Assembly: GCF_003399635.1 (NCBI RefSeq)
Contig: NZ_NBXB01000011.1
Coordinates: forward strand, 62,001-126,000
DNA length: 64,000 nucleotides
Direction: 5' to 3'
Source of the DNA: Subtercola boreus
Lineage (GTDB): Bacteria; Actinomycetota; Actinomycetes; Actinomycetales; Microbacteriaceae
Made by a program: the position numbers and the translations under genes. Position 1 is the first letter of the stretch. Every line of letters starts with the position of its first letter. Below are positions 50,489 to 58,852 of the stretch, in pieces. Below the pieces are notes generated by a model. It searched no databases, was not told the origin of the DNA, and was given only the letters and a program-made list of their open reading frames with translations.

Positions 50489-51472
50489 ATGCCGAACGGA
50501 CTGCGCTGGGGAATTCTTGCCACCGGGGGGATCGCTTCATCGTTCGCCACCGACCTGCAGGCGAACGGACTCCAGTTGACGGCGGTGGGCTCGCGCTCCC
50601 AACAGTCGGCGGACGAGTTCGCGGGTCGTTTCGGCGGTATCACGGCTCACGCGAGTTACGAACAACTCGTGGCCGACCCCGAGGTCGACGTGGTCTACGT
50701 GGCGACACCGCACCCGTTCCATGAGCAGAACGCATTGATGGCCATCGCCGCGGGCAAGCATGTGCTCGTCGAGAAGGCCTTCACCCTGAACGAACGGCAG
50801 GCCGAGACGATCGTCGAGGCCGCGCGCGAAGCAGGCGTCGTCGTGCTCGAAGCCATGTGGACCAGGTTCCTGCCGCACATGGTGCGCATCCGCGAAATCA
50901 TCGCGGCCGGCACGCTCGGCGACGTGCGCACGGTGCTCGCCGACCACAATCAGAAGCTCCCCTCCGAACCGAACCACCGTCTGAACGCCCCGGAGCTCGG
51001 CGGTGGCGCACTGCTCGACCTTGCGATCTATCCGGTTTCGTTCGCCGTCGACGTGCTGGGTGTGCCGTCCGGCGTTCTGGCGAGCGCGAGCATGACGCCG
51101 ACCGGCGTCGACCGACAGACTGCGATCATCCTCGAGCACGAAGGCGGGCGGCAGTCCGTGCTGCATGCCGCGCTCGACACGGCCGGACCGAACGTGGCCG
51201 CCGTGTTGGGAACGGACGCCCGGATCGAGATCGACCGCACGTGGTACATGCCGACGACCTTCCGCGTGATCGACCCGAAGCAGAACGTGCTCGAAGAGTT
51301 CGATCATCCTGTCACCAGCCGGGGCATGCAGTACCAGGCCTGGGAACTCGAGCGGGTGGTCGCCGCCGGTGAGCTCTCGAGCCCGCTTCTGCCGGGGTCG
51401 GAGAGTGTGGCGATCATGGGTGTGCTCGACGAGGTGCGTCGCCAGATCGGGCTGGTGTTCCCCGGGGAGTAG
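50489..51472 (+). CDS. Gfo/Idh/MocA-family oxidoreductase
   Basis: NAD(P)-dependent dehydrogenase of 327 aa acting on a sugar, inositol or related polyol. N-terminal Rossmann fold RWGILATGGIAS and DVVYVATPHPFHEQNALMAIAAGKHVLVEKAFTL, where EKAFT holds the catalytic Lys position; C-terminal domain with GGGALLDLAIYPVSFAVDVLG. ATG 50489 (or GTG 50486) follows GAGGGAGAAC. It stands alone between the tRNA terminator and dacB, so the substrate is unknown. Confidence 0.88.
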   Translation: MPNGLRWGILATGGIASSFATDLQANGLQLTAVGSRSQQSADEFAGRFGGITAHASYEQLVADPEVDVVYVATPHPFHEQNALMAIAAGKHVLVEKAFTLNERQAETIVEAAREAGVVVLEAMWTRFLPHMVRIREIIAAGTLGDVRTVLADHNQKLPSEPNHRLNAPELGGGALLDLAIYPVSFAVDVLGVPSGVLASASMTPTGVDRQTAIILEHEGGRQSVLHAALDTAGPNVAAVLGTDARIEIDRTWYMPTTFRVIDPKQNVLEEFDHPVTSRGMQYQAWELERVVAAGELSSPLLPGSESVAIMGVLDEVRRQIGLVFPGE

Positions 51473-51490
51473 CCCCGCAGGGTGCGCTGA

Positions 51491-51496
51491 TACAGT
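51491..51496 (+). promoter_or_regulatory. TANNNT -10 element (TACAGT) for dacB
   Basis: TACAGT ends 6 bases before ATG 51503: leaderless-type promoter in the 30-base gap. Confidence 0.5.
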
Positions 51497-51502
51497 GACC
51501 GG

Positions 51503-52954
51503 ATGCCGGGCCATTCCGCTTCGCAGAATCCGCGTCGGCGGCGGTGGCTTGTCGCCGGGGGGTGGAGCGCCCTCGTGGTGCTGGGCGCCGCATCGGTCGC
51601 GGGTGGAGCGGCTTTTGCTTCGGGTCGCGCCGATGTCTCCGTAACCGCTCCCGCCCTCTCTGGTGCGCCGACGCCAGCGCTGAGCCCGGTTCCCACGGCG
51701 ACAGGGCCGGTTGTCGAGCGCCGGCCCCAGCCGACGACCGCTGCGGCGCCGGCCATCGTCCGCACGTGTTCCGTGGACGCTCTGGCTTCGGCTGGCGGCC
51801 TCGGCACGTTCCAGGGAACTGTTCGCGATGCATCAACCGGGAGCATCCTGTTCGATCGTGGTGGGGAGCAGTTCTCGCGCACAGCCAGCGTGATGAAGGT
51901 GCTGACCTCTGCGGCCGCGCTCGCCGTGCTCGGGCCGGATCATCGCGTCACGACCCGCGTGGTGCGGGGGGCCGCGGCGGGCGAAATCGTGCTGGTGGGC
52001 GGTGGCGACGTGACCCTCGCGAGCGGGGCCTCGAACATCTACAACGACAGCGCGTCGATGAATGACCTCGCAGCCCAGGTGAAGGCGGCCTGGTCGGATG
52101 ACCCGTTGTCGAGTGGCAGCGCCATCTCCACGATCACCCTCGATGCCTCGATGTTCACCGGCGACACGTGGCAGCCGTCGTGGAACCGAATCGAGCAGAC
52201 GGAGGGCTCCACCGCAGAAGTCGCTGCCCTCATGGTCGACGGTGATCGGGCCAACCCCTCGGCAGACACCTCGCCGCGGAGCGACGACCCGGTCGCGCGC
52301 GCCGGGCAGGCATTCCGGTCGGCGCTCGGCTCGCTCGCCTCCGGTGCACGGCTCACCGAAGGCACAGCGACCGCAGGAGCGACGACGCTCGGTTCGGTTC
52401 AGTCGGCTCCCGTGTCGACGATGGTGCAGGAGGCGGTGCTGCGCTCGGACAACACCGAGGCCGAGATGCTCGCCCGGCTGACTGCCATCACGCTGGGCGC
52501 CGGCTCGTCGTTCTCGGCTCTCCAGAGCGCGATTCCCGCTGCGCTCCGCGACGCGTACGGGCTCGATCCGGCGGGGCTCGTGATCGTGGACGGATCGGGC
52601 CTGAGCGACGACGACGCCGTGTCGACGCGGTACATCACGACGCTGATGGACAAGGTCAACGCACGGGAGGCCAACCTGGGCGTGCTTCTCGACGGGCTTC
52701 CCGTGGCGGACCAGACGGGCACGCTCTCCTACCGTTTCACGGGCGGGAACTCTGTGGTGAACGGCAAGGTGTTCGCCAAGACGGGCTCGATCGACTCGGG
52801 TAACATGCTCGCCGGAGTCGTCCACGCGGCCGACGGCTCGGTGCTCACGTTCGCCTTCTTCGCGCTCGGCAGCCAGCTCGGTTCGGGGCGGGAAGCCCTC
52901 GACGCACTCACGGTGGGCCTCTACACCTGCGGCAACGCTCTCTCGAACCACTGA
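51503..52954 (+). CDS. dacB: D-alanyl-D-alanine carboxypeptidase/endopeptidase (PBP4, class C)
   Basis: Exported peptidoglycan hydrolase of 483 aa. N-terminal membrane segment at about 17-37 after an Arg-rich start, a Pro/Thr linker, then the penicilloyl-serine core: SxxK at Ser129-Lys132 (SVMK), SDN at 315-317 and KTG at 426-428. GNVTL-like GGGDVTLAS and the PBP4 insert domain are present. The ATG is 6 bases after TACAGT with no ribosome site. In many actinobacteria dacB precedes mesJ-hpt-ftsH, which are not here. Confidence 0.94.
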   Translation: MPGHSASQNPRRRRWLVAGGWSALVVLGAASVAGGAAFASGRADVSVTAPALSGAPTPALSPVPTATGPVVERRPQPTTAAAPAIVRTCSVDALASAGGLGTFQGTVRDASTGSILFDRGGEQFSRTASVMKVLTSAAALAVLGPDHRVTTRVVRGAAAGEIVLVGGGDVTLASGASNIYNDSASMNDLAAQVKAAWSDDPLSSGSAISTITLDASMFTGDTWQPSWNRIEQTEGSTAEVAALMVDGDRANPSADTSPRSDDPVARAGQAFRSALGSLASGARLTEGTATAGATTLGSVQSAPVSTMVQEAVLRSDNTEAEMLARLTAITLGAGSSFSALQSAIPAALRDAYGLDPAGLVIVDGSGLSDDDAVSTRYITTLMDKVNAREANLGVLLDGLPVADQTGTLSYRFTGGNSVVNGKVFAKTGSIDSGNMLAGVVHAADGSVLTFAFFALGSQLGSGREALDALTVGLYTCGNALSNH

Positions 52955-53065
52955 CCCGACCGCCATCCTGCGAACGGGGCACTGTGGGCGGGCCGGACGT
53001 AGGATTGTCTCGTCAACCAGCGGTGCACCTTCCCAGCTGCGCATCGCCCAGACGAGGAGTTCACC

Positions 53066-53662
53066 GTGACGAAAGCGCTGTTCATCATCGACGTGCAGAA
53101 CGACTTCACCGAGGGCGGCGCGCTCGGTGTCGCCGGCGGGGGAGCGGTGGCCGCGCGTATCTCGGCGCTCCTGGCCGAGCATCCCCACACCTACGACCTG
53201 GTGATCGCCTCGCGTGACTGGCACGACGCCGACAATGACAACGGCGGCCACTTCGCGGCAACCGACGAACCCGACTTTGTGAACACCTGGCCCGTGCACT
53301 GCGTGGCGGGAACGCACGGCGCCGAGTACCACGGCGCCCTCACCGAGAAGTCGATCTCGTTCCACGTGCAAAAGGGCCAAGGGGAGCCGGCGTACTCGAT
53401 CTACGAGGGCACCACCGAGGAGGGCGGCACCGTGCACCAGCTGCTCGACGAGCACGGAGTGACCGAGATCGACGTTGCCGGGCTCGCCACCGACTACTGC
53501 GTGCGTGCCTCTGCCCTCGACGCCATCGAGCACGGCCGCCATGTGCGCATCCTCACCGACCTGGTCGCGGGCGTCGACCCGCGCTCGAGCGAGGATGCTC
53601 TCGCGGAGCTCGGGCACGCGGGTGCCGAGCTCATCACCTCGGCATCGGTCGACGAGGAGTGA
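53066..53662 (+). CDS. pncA: Nicotinamidase (isochorismatase superfamily)
   Basis: Hydrolyses nicotinamide to nicotinate for NAD salvage; it also activates pyrazinamide in homologues. The 198-aa protein has the catalytic triad Asp9 (IIDVQNDF), Lys103 (HVQKGQ) and Cys145 (TDYCVRAS), plus the metal site around Asp51/His53 (RDWHDAD) and GGHF. A GTG start with GAGGAG about 6 bases upstream. A possible -10 TAGGAT is at 53000-53005. The stop overlaps the methyltransferase start by GTGA. Confidence 0.92.
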   Translation: MTKALFIIDVQNDFTEGGALGVAGGGAVAARISALLAEHPHTYDLVIASRDWHDADNDNGGHFAATDEPDFVNTWPVHCVAGTHGAEYHGALTEKSISFHVQKGQGEPAYSIYEGTTEEGGTVHQLLDEHGVTEIDVAGLATDYCVRASALDAIEHGRHVRILTDLVAGVDPRSSEDALAELGHAGAELITSASVDEE

Positions 53663-54489
53663 GTTCTTCAGGCATCCCGAACCTGATCGAGATCGACGAC
53701 CTGGCTGACCTGCGGCTGGCCGACTACTCACACCAGACCGATGTGGCCCTCCGCAAGGCCCGGGGTGCTGAGCACGGCATCTACCTGGCCGAGTCGGCGC
53801 TGGTGCTGGAGCGCGCCGTACGCGCCGGACATGTGCCTCGTTCTGTTCTGGCCCTCGGAGGCTCGGTCGACGAAGCAGTGGCTGCGCTCGGACCGTTCGC
53901 CCAGACGACCCCGATCTTCGTAGGGCCGGGGGCACTGCTCGCCGAGCTGACCGGGTACATCCTGCACCGGGGAATCGTTGCGGCGATGAATCGCCCGCCG
54001 CTGGCCAGCGTGGACGACCTGCTGGCAGGTGCCGGGCTCGTTGTCGTTCTCGAAAACGTGGCAGACCCCACGAATGTGGGAGCGATCTTCCGCTCGGTGG
54101 CAGCCATCGGAGCTGACGCGGTTCTGGTGACCCCGCGCTGTTCCGACCCGTTCTATCGACGAGCGATCCGGGTGAGCATGGGCACCGTGCTGCAGGTGCC
54201 GTGGACACGCACAGGCGACTGGCCGGAACTCGGAGCGACCCTCCGCGGGGCAGGATTCGGTATCGCCGCCCTCGCTCTGGCCGAGGGTGCGGTCTCGCTC
54301 CGGGACTTCGCGGCACCGGATGCCCGGCCCGCCAGGCTCGCCCTGGTTCTCGGTGCCGAGGGAGACGGACTGACCGAGGAAGCGCTCGCTGCGGCAGACA
54401 CTGTGGTGAGCATCCCCATGTCGCACGGTATCGACTCGCTGAACGTCGCCGCCGCCAGCGCGGTTGCACTCCGGGCGGTCTCCGGCTGA
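53659..54489 (+). CDS. SpoU/TrmH-family RNA 2'-O-methyltransferase
   Basis: Methylates ribose in rRNA or tRNA using SAM, 276 aa. An N-terminal substrate-binding domain (~1-105) precedes the SPOUT knot: motif 1 NVGAIFRSVAAIGA, motif 2 LALVLGAEGDGL and motif 3 IPMSHGIDSLNVAAASAVAL. Start overlaps pncA by GTGA; TTG/GTG alternatives are inside pncA. The RNA target cannot be told from sequence (23S G2251-like and tRNA G18-like enzymes share this pattern). Confidence 0.92.
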   Translation: MSSSGIPNLIEIDDLADLRLADYSHQTDVALRKARGAEHGIYLAESALVLERAVRAGHVPRSVLALGGSVDEAVAALGPFAQTTPIFVGPGALLAELTGYILHRGIVAAMNRPPLASVDDLLAGAGLVVVLENVADPTNVGAIFRSVAAIGADAVLVTPRCSDPFYRRAIRVSMGTVLQVPWTRTGDWPELGATLRGAGFGIAALALAEGAVSLRDFAAPDARPARLALVLGAEGDGLTEEALAAADTVVSIPMSHGIDSLNVAAASAVALRAVSG

Positions 54490-54562
54490 TGCTCGTCGGG
54501 TTACCCCGGTGAAACCCGTTACCGTTAGAACGACCCATCTCGACCGAGGAGCCTGCCACACC

Positions 54563-55507
54563 ATGGTGCCCGACCAGCCTGCGTTCGCCGACGCGCCGCC
54601 TGCCACGCCTGCCCCAGCGACCGACATCGCGCGCCCTACCGACATCGTGGGCGCTACCGACATCGGGCGCCTGACGATCCAGTGCGCCGACCAGCCGGGG
54701 ATCGTCGCTGCGGTGGCCGGATTCCTCGCCGCCCACGGCGCCAACATCACAGAGCTCGGCCAGTTCTCGACCGACTCCGAGAACGGTGAATTCTTTCAGC
54801 GCACCGTCTTCCACTGCGAGAACGTGGCCGATCGCCTCGCCGAGTTCGACCGGGACTTCGCCGCGCAGGTCGGCAACCGGTTCGGTATGACCTACACCTT
54901 CACCAGCGTTGCTTCGCCGAAGCGTGTCGCCATCATGGTGTCGAAGTACGACCACTGCCTGCTCGAGCTGCTCTGGCGGAACAAGCGCGGCGACCTCGAC
55001 ATGGACATCACGCTGGTGATCTCGAATCATGAAGACCTCCGTGCCGACGCAGAGAGTTTCGGCGTTCCGTTCGTGCACATCCCGGTCTCACAGGCGACGA
55101 AGGCCGACGCGGAGGCCCGGCAGGTCGAGCTGCTTGCGGGCAACGTCGATCTTGTGGTCATGGCGCGATACATGCAGATCCTCTCTGCGGACTTTCTTGG
55201 CGCGGTCGGCTGCCCGGTCATCAACATCCACCATTCCTTTCTGCCCGCCTTCGCCGGTGCCGGCCCCTACCTCAAGGCGAAGGCGCGCGGGGTCAAGCTC
55301 ATCGGGGCGACTGCCCACTACGCCACGGCCAACCTCGACGAGGGGCCGATCATCGAACAGGACGTGGTGAGGGTCAGCCACCGCGAGAGCGTGGGCGAGC
55401 TCGAACGGCGCGGCGCCGAGGTCGAACGGAGCGTTCTGGCCCGTGCTGTGCAGTGGCACTGTGAGGATCGCGTGATGACATACGGGAATTCCACCACCAT
55501 CCTCTAG
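54563..55507 (+). CDS. purU: Formyltetrahydrofolate deformylase
   Basis: Hydrolyses 10-formyl-THF to formate and THF, balancing one-carbon pools, 314 aa. A short N-terminal extension with TDIARPTDIVGATDIGR (a DNA triplication) precedes an ACT domain (LTIQCADQPGIVAAVAGFLAAHGANI) and a formyltransferase domain with DLVVMARYMQILS, NIHHSFLPAF and GATAHYATANLDEGPIIEQD. ATG 54563 follows GAGGAG at a long 12-base spacing. folD follows 68 bases downstream on the same strand. Confidence 0.95.
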   Translation: MVPDQPAFADAPPATPAPATDIARPTDIVGATDIGRLTIQCADQPGIVAAVAGFLAAHGANITELGQFSTDSENGEFFQRTVFHCENVADRLAEFDRDFAAQVGNRFGMTYTFTSVASPKRVAIMVSKYDHCLLELLWRNKRGDLDMDITLVISNHEDLRADAESFGVPFVHIPVSQATKADAEARQVELLAGNVDLVVMARYMQILSADFLGAVGCPVINIHHSFLPAFAGAGPYLKAKARGVKLIGATAHYATANLDEGPIIEQDVVRVSHRESVGELERRGAEVERSVLARAVQWHCEDRVMTYGNSTTIL

Positions 55508-55575
55508 GCCTCCGGGTCGACGATGTTGCATCTGTGGAGAACTTCCAAGGAATCGTGAGTGTGAAGGAGAAGAAC

Positions 55576-56439
55576 ATGGCAGTAGCCGGAATCATCGACG
55601 GCCGGGCCGTGGCGGCACGGGTGCGCGAGCAGCTGAAGACCGACGTGGCGGAGTTCACGGCCCGCACGGGCATCCAGCCGGGCCTTGCCACCGTGCTGGT
55701 GGGCGGAGATCCCGCGTCCGAGGTATACGTGGCCAGCAAACGCAAGTCGTCGGCGGCGGCCGGCATGGCCGACCTCCACCAGCACCTGCCGGAGGATGCG
55801 ACGCAGGCGGAGGTCGAGGAGTCGCTCAGGCAGCTCGCGGCGAATCACGCGGTGTCGGGCATCCTGCTGCAGCTGCCGGTGCCCGCCCATCTCGATGCAG
55901 CCTCGCTCATCGAGTTGATTCCGTTCGAGAAGGACGTCGACGGCCTGACCACGATGAGCGTCGGCCTCCTCGCCCAGGGGAAGCCCGGGCTTCGTCCGTG
56001 CACCCCCTCCGGCGTGATCGAGCTGCTGGACTCCTACGACGTGCCGATCGAGGGCGCGAGGGTCGTGGTGATCGGGCGTTCCGAGCTCGTCGGCCGGCCC
56101 GTCGCGCAGCTGCTGGTCAACCGCAACGCGACCGTGACGATCGCGCACTCGCGCACGAAAGATCTGGCGGCGGTGTGCCGCGAGGCGGACATCATCGTGG
56201 CGGCCGTCGGCGTGAAGGGCCTGGTCACGGGTGAGTTCGTGAAGCCCGGCGCGACCGTGATCGACGTGGGCATCCACCGCGGCGCTGAGGGACTGAGCGG
56301 CGACGCCGACTTCGCGTCGGTGTCGGAGGTGGCGGCACTGGTCACGCCCGTGCCCGGCGGTGTCGGCCCCATGACGATCGCTATGCTGCTCGCGAACACG
56401 CTCCGCGCGGCCGAGCTGCAGTACTCGCTCGCCGACTGA
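55576..56439 (+). CDS. folD: Methylene-THF dehydrogenase/cyclohydrolase
   Basis: Bifunctional enzyme interconverting 5,10-methylene-THF, methenyl-THF and 10-formyl-THF with NADP, 287 aa. Motifs: ASKRKSSAAAG with the catalytic Lys, ILLQLPVPAHLD, NADP-binding GRSELVGRPVAQLL and PVPGGVGPMTIAML. ATG 55576 has AAGGAG six bases upstream. Adjacent to purU, which consumes its product, so the pair can set the 10-formyl-THF level. Confidence 0.97.
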   Translation: MAVAGIIDGRAVAARVREQLKTDVAEFTARTGIQPGLATVLVGGDPASEVYVASKRKSSAAAGMADLHQHLPEDATQAEVEESLRQLAANHAVSGILLQLPVPAHLDAASLIELIPFEKDVDGLTTMSVGLLAQGKPGLRPCTPSGVIELLDSYDVPIEGARVVVIGRSELVGRPVAQLLVNRNATVTIAHSRTKDLAAVCREADIIVAAVGVKGLVTGEFVKPGATVIDVGIHRGAEGLSGDADFASVSEVAALVTPVPGGVGPMTIAMLLANTLRAAELQYSLAD

Positions 56440-56514
56440 CGCCTCGCTGCGCTCCGCCTCGCCGACTCGGCACCTGGTCTGCCCCACGGCCGTGGCGGCC
56501 GACGGGGGCGCACT

Positions 56515-56575
56515 GATTCAGGCAGGGAGGCCTGCCGCGTTCACATGTGGTCCGGCGGCCCGCGTCTCCTGAATT
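56515..56575 (+). repeat. 61-bp palindromic intergenic repeat, copy B
   Basis: Ends GATTCAGG / CCTGAATT pair; core ATGTGGTCCGGCGGC. Matches copy C at 46 of 61 positions and minus-strand copy A at 38 of 61 without gaps (hand counts). Confidence 0.85.
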
Positions 56576-56642
56576 ACGGCGCCTTGCGGGCGGCAGGGCA
56601 GCGGGGGATTGGATCGTGGCCGGGACCTCGGCTAGGTGCACC

Positions 56643-56703
56643 AATTCAGGCATGGAGGGTCACCGCGTTCGTATGCGGTCCGGCGGCTTGGATAACCTGA
56701 ATT
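56643..56703 (+). repeat. 61-bp palindromic intergenic repeat, copy C
   Basis: Ends AATTCAGG / CCTGAATT; core ATGCGGTCCGGCGGC. Same orientation as copy B, 128 bases later, 43 bases before the end of the convergent ABC exporter gene. Confidence 0.85.
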
Positions 56704-56745
56704 ACTGTGCCGTGCGGGACCGGGCGGCGCGGGCGGCGCGGCGCG

Positions 56746-58752
56746 TCAGACGAGCAGCTGGCGTTTCGCGAGCTCGCGGTAGAGCGGCGTCGACTCCACG
56801 AGTTCGGAGTGGGTTCCCACGCCGACTACGCGGCCGTGGTCGAGCACGATGATGCGGTCGGAGTCCACGACCGTCGACAACCGGTGCGCGATCACGATCA
56901 GCGTGCGGTTCTCGGCCACCGCGTCGATGGCTTCGCGGAGCATCTGCTCGTTGAGACCGTCGAGGCTGGAGGTGGACTCGTCGAGCAGCAGGATCGGCGG
57001 CGCAGCCAGCAGGGCCCGCGCGATGGCGAGCCGCTGGCGTTCGCCGCCAGAGAGCATCACGCCCTCCTCCCCGACCGGGGCATCGAGCCCCTGTGGTGAG
57101 CGCTCGAGCACTTCGAGAAGGTTGACGGCGCCCAGCACCCGGATGCACTGCTCGTCGGTCGCGTCGGGCGTCGCGAGCAGAAGGTTCGAGCGGATGCTTC
57201 CAGCCAGCACGGGGGCATCCTGCTCGACGTAGCCGATCTGCGAGCGGAGTTCTTTGCGGTCGAGCGCCCGAATGTCCACCCCGCCGACGCGGATGACTCC
57301 CGCCGTCGCGTCGTAGAACCGCTCGATGAGCGCCAAGATGGTGCTCTTGCCGGCCCCCGACGGCCCGACGAGCGCAATGCGCTTGCCCCGGGGAACGCTG
57401 AAGCTCACCCCGCGCAGCACGGTCGTGCTCTGGATGCCCGGCGCGCCGGCCGCGCGCGAACCGAGGGTCGCGAGGGATTCCCGCGCACCGATCTCGCCCG
57501 CGACGGGTTCCCTCGCACCGAGTTCCCGCGCACTCAGCTCGCCCGTGGCGCCAGACGGGGCCGCCAGCTTGACGGTTCCCGGCCCGGAGAGCTCTCCCCG
57601 GGCATCCACCGCACCGTCGCCGGGCGCAGCGCGCTCTGCGTAGGAGAATTCGACACCCTCGAATTCGACGGCGAGCTCGACCGCCGACGGGTCGAACGCG
57701 CCAGCAGCCGCCCCCCGCACATGCAGTGGCACATCGTCGCGGTCGGTCTGGCCCTCGCCCGGCAGGTCGATGATCTCCTGGATGCGGCCAAGCGCGCCGA
57801 GCGCCGAGTTCACCGAGGTGAACGCCCCGAATGCCTGGCCGAGCGGCAGGATCATCAGGAACAGGAACAGGATGAACGACACCAGTGAGGCGATGGTGAT
57901 GGCCCCGCTCGCCACCCGGTACCCGCCGACGCCGATCACGGTGAGGAAGGCGACCTGCATCGCGATGCCGGCGACAGGTACCACCAGGGCAGAGATCCTG
58001 GCGACCTGGATGCCCATCAGCCAGGCGCCCTCGGCGTCCTTCTCGACGGCGACCACCTCGCGCTCTGTGGCGTTGGCGGCGCGTACCGTGCGGACGGCGC
58101 TGATGGCCCGCTCGACGCTCGCAGCGAGGTCGCCGACCTTCTCCTGCGCCTTGCGGCTCGCGACCCGGATGCGGGCGGAGAGCAGCACTACCACCACGAT
58201 CGACACACCGACGACGAGTACGGTCAGCCCGAGCAGAACCGGGTCGATGATCAGCATGGCGATCAGCGCCCCGACGAAGGTCAGGGAGCCGCCGATCGCC
58301 TCGACGAGACCCTGGGTGAGCACCGCGCGAAGCAGCGTGGTGTCAGACCCGACGCGGGAGACGAGGTCGCCGGTGCGTCGTACATCGAATTCGCGGATGG
58401 GCAGGTTGAGCATCCGCCGCACCAGCTTGCGCCTCGACGACAATACCACACCCTCACCGGTGCGCTGGAGGAGGTAGTGCTGGAAGCCGCTGATCAGCCC
58501 GGAGACGACGACGAGCGCGACCAACGCCCAGACCAGCCCCGAGAGGCTCTGGTTGTTCGTGACGAGGGTGATGACCTGGCTGACGAGGAGCGGTTGGGCG
58601 AGGCTCGCAGCCGCCCCCAGCACGCTCAGCACAATCACGAAGGCGAGCACCTTCTTGTGCTCGAAGAGGTAGGGGAGCAGGTCGCTGAACCGGGCCCGGG
58701 GGCCGTCGTCCTTGCTTCTGCGGCGGCCGCGGGGTTGTGCAGTATTCGTCAT
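56746..58752 (-). CDS. ABC exporter, fused permease-ATPase, with unusual NBD insertion
   Basis: Homodimer-type multidrug or lipid exporter of 668 aa. Six helices in residues ~40-330, then the ATPase: Walker A GPSGAGKST, Q-loop region VEQDAPVLAGSI, signature LSGGERQRLA, Walker B ILLLDEST and switch HRLST. Between FSYAE and the VLRGVSF strand, where a few residues are usual, there is an extra ~70-residue stretch rich in Gly/Ala/Glu with GELSARELGAREPVAGEIGARES repeats, from repetitive DNA at about 57430-57620. ATG 58752 is chosen; a 7-residue upstream extension is possible. Substrate unknown. Confidence 0.93.
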   Translation of the reverse strand: MTNTAQPRGRRRSKDDGPRARFSDLLPYLFEHKKVLAFVIVLSVLGAAASLAQPLLVSQVITLVTNNQSLSGLVWALVALVVVSGLISGFQHYLLQRTGEGVVLSSRRKLVRRMLNLPIREFDVRRTGDLVSRVGSDTTLLRAVLTQGLVEAIGGSLTFVGALIAMLIIDPVLLGLTVLVVGVSIVVVVLLSARIRVASRKAQEKVGDLAASVERAISAVRTVRAANATEREVVAVEKDAEGAWLMGIQVARISALVVPVAGIAMQVAFLTVIGVGGYRVASGAITIASLVSFILFLFLMILPLGQAFGAFTSVNSALGALGRIQEIIDLPGEGQTDRDDVPLHVRGAAAGAFDPSAVELAVEFEGVEFSYAERAAPGDGAVDARGELSGPGTVKLAAPSGATGELSARELGAREPVAGEIGARESLATLGSRAAGAPGIQSTTVLRGVSFSVPRGKRIALVGPSGAGKSTILALIERFYDATAGVIRVGGVDIRALDRKELRSQIGYVEQDAPVLAGSIRSNLLLATPDATDEQCIRVLGAVNLLEVLERSPQGLDAPVGEEGVMLSGGERQRLAIARALLAAPPILLLDESTSSLDGLNEQMLREAIDAVAENRTLIVIAHRLSTVVDSDRIIVLDHGRVVGVGTHSELVESTPLYRELAKRQLLV

Positions 58753-58793
58753 GGCTACTTTCGATCCCCTCAAGTTTAGGTCGCCCGCACGCA

Positions 58794-58832
58794 GAAGGGC
58801 GCCTCGGCCAGGGGATGACCGGGGCGCCCTTC
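58794..58832. terminator. Hairpin between MFS and ABC genes
   Basis: GAAGGGCGCC and GGCGCCCTTC pair over 10 bp with a 19-base loop, 20 bases after the MFS stop on the minus strand. No T run follows. Confidence 0.5.
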
Positions 58833-58852
58833 GAGCGGTGAAGTGTGCGGGC

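Larger units (their letters stand above)
56440..56745. other. Convergent intergenic region with repeats
   Basis: No gene seen in 306 bases between folD and the ABC exporter. It holds two copies of the 61-bp repeat and GC-rich filler; no T-tracted terminator. Confidence 0.7.
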
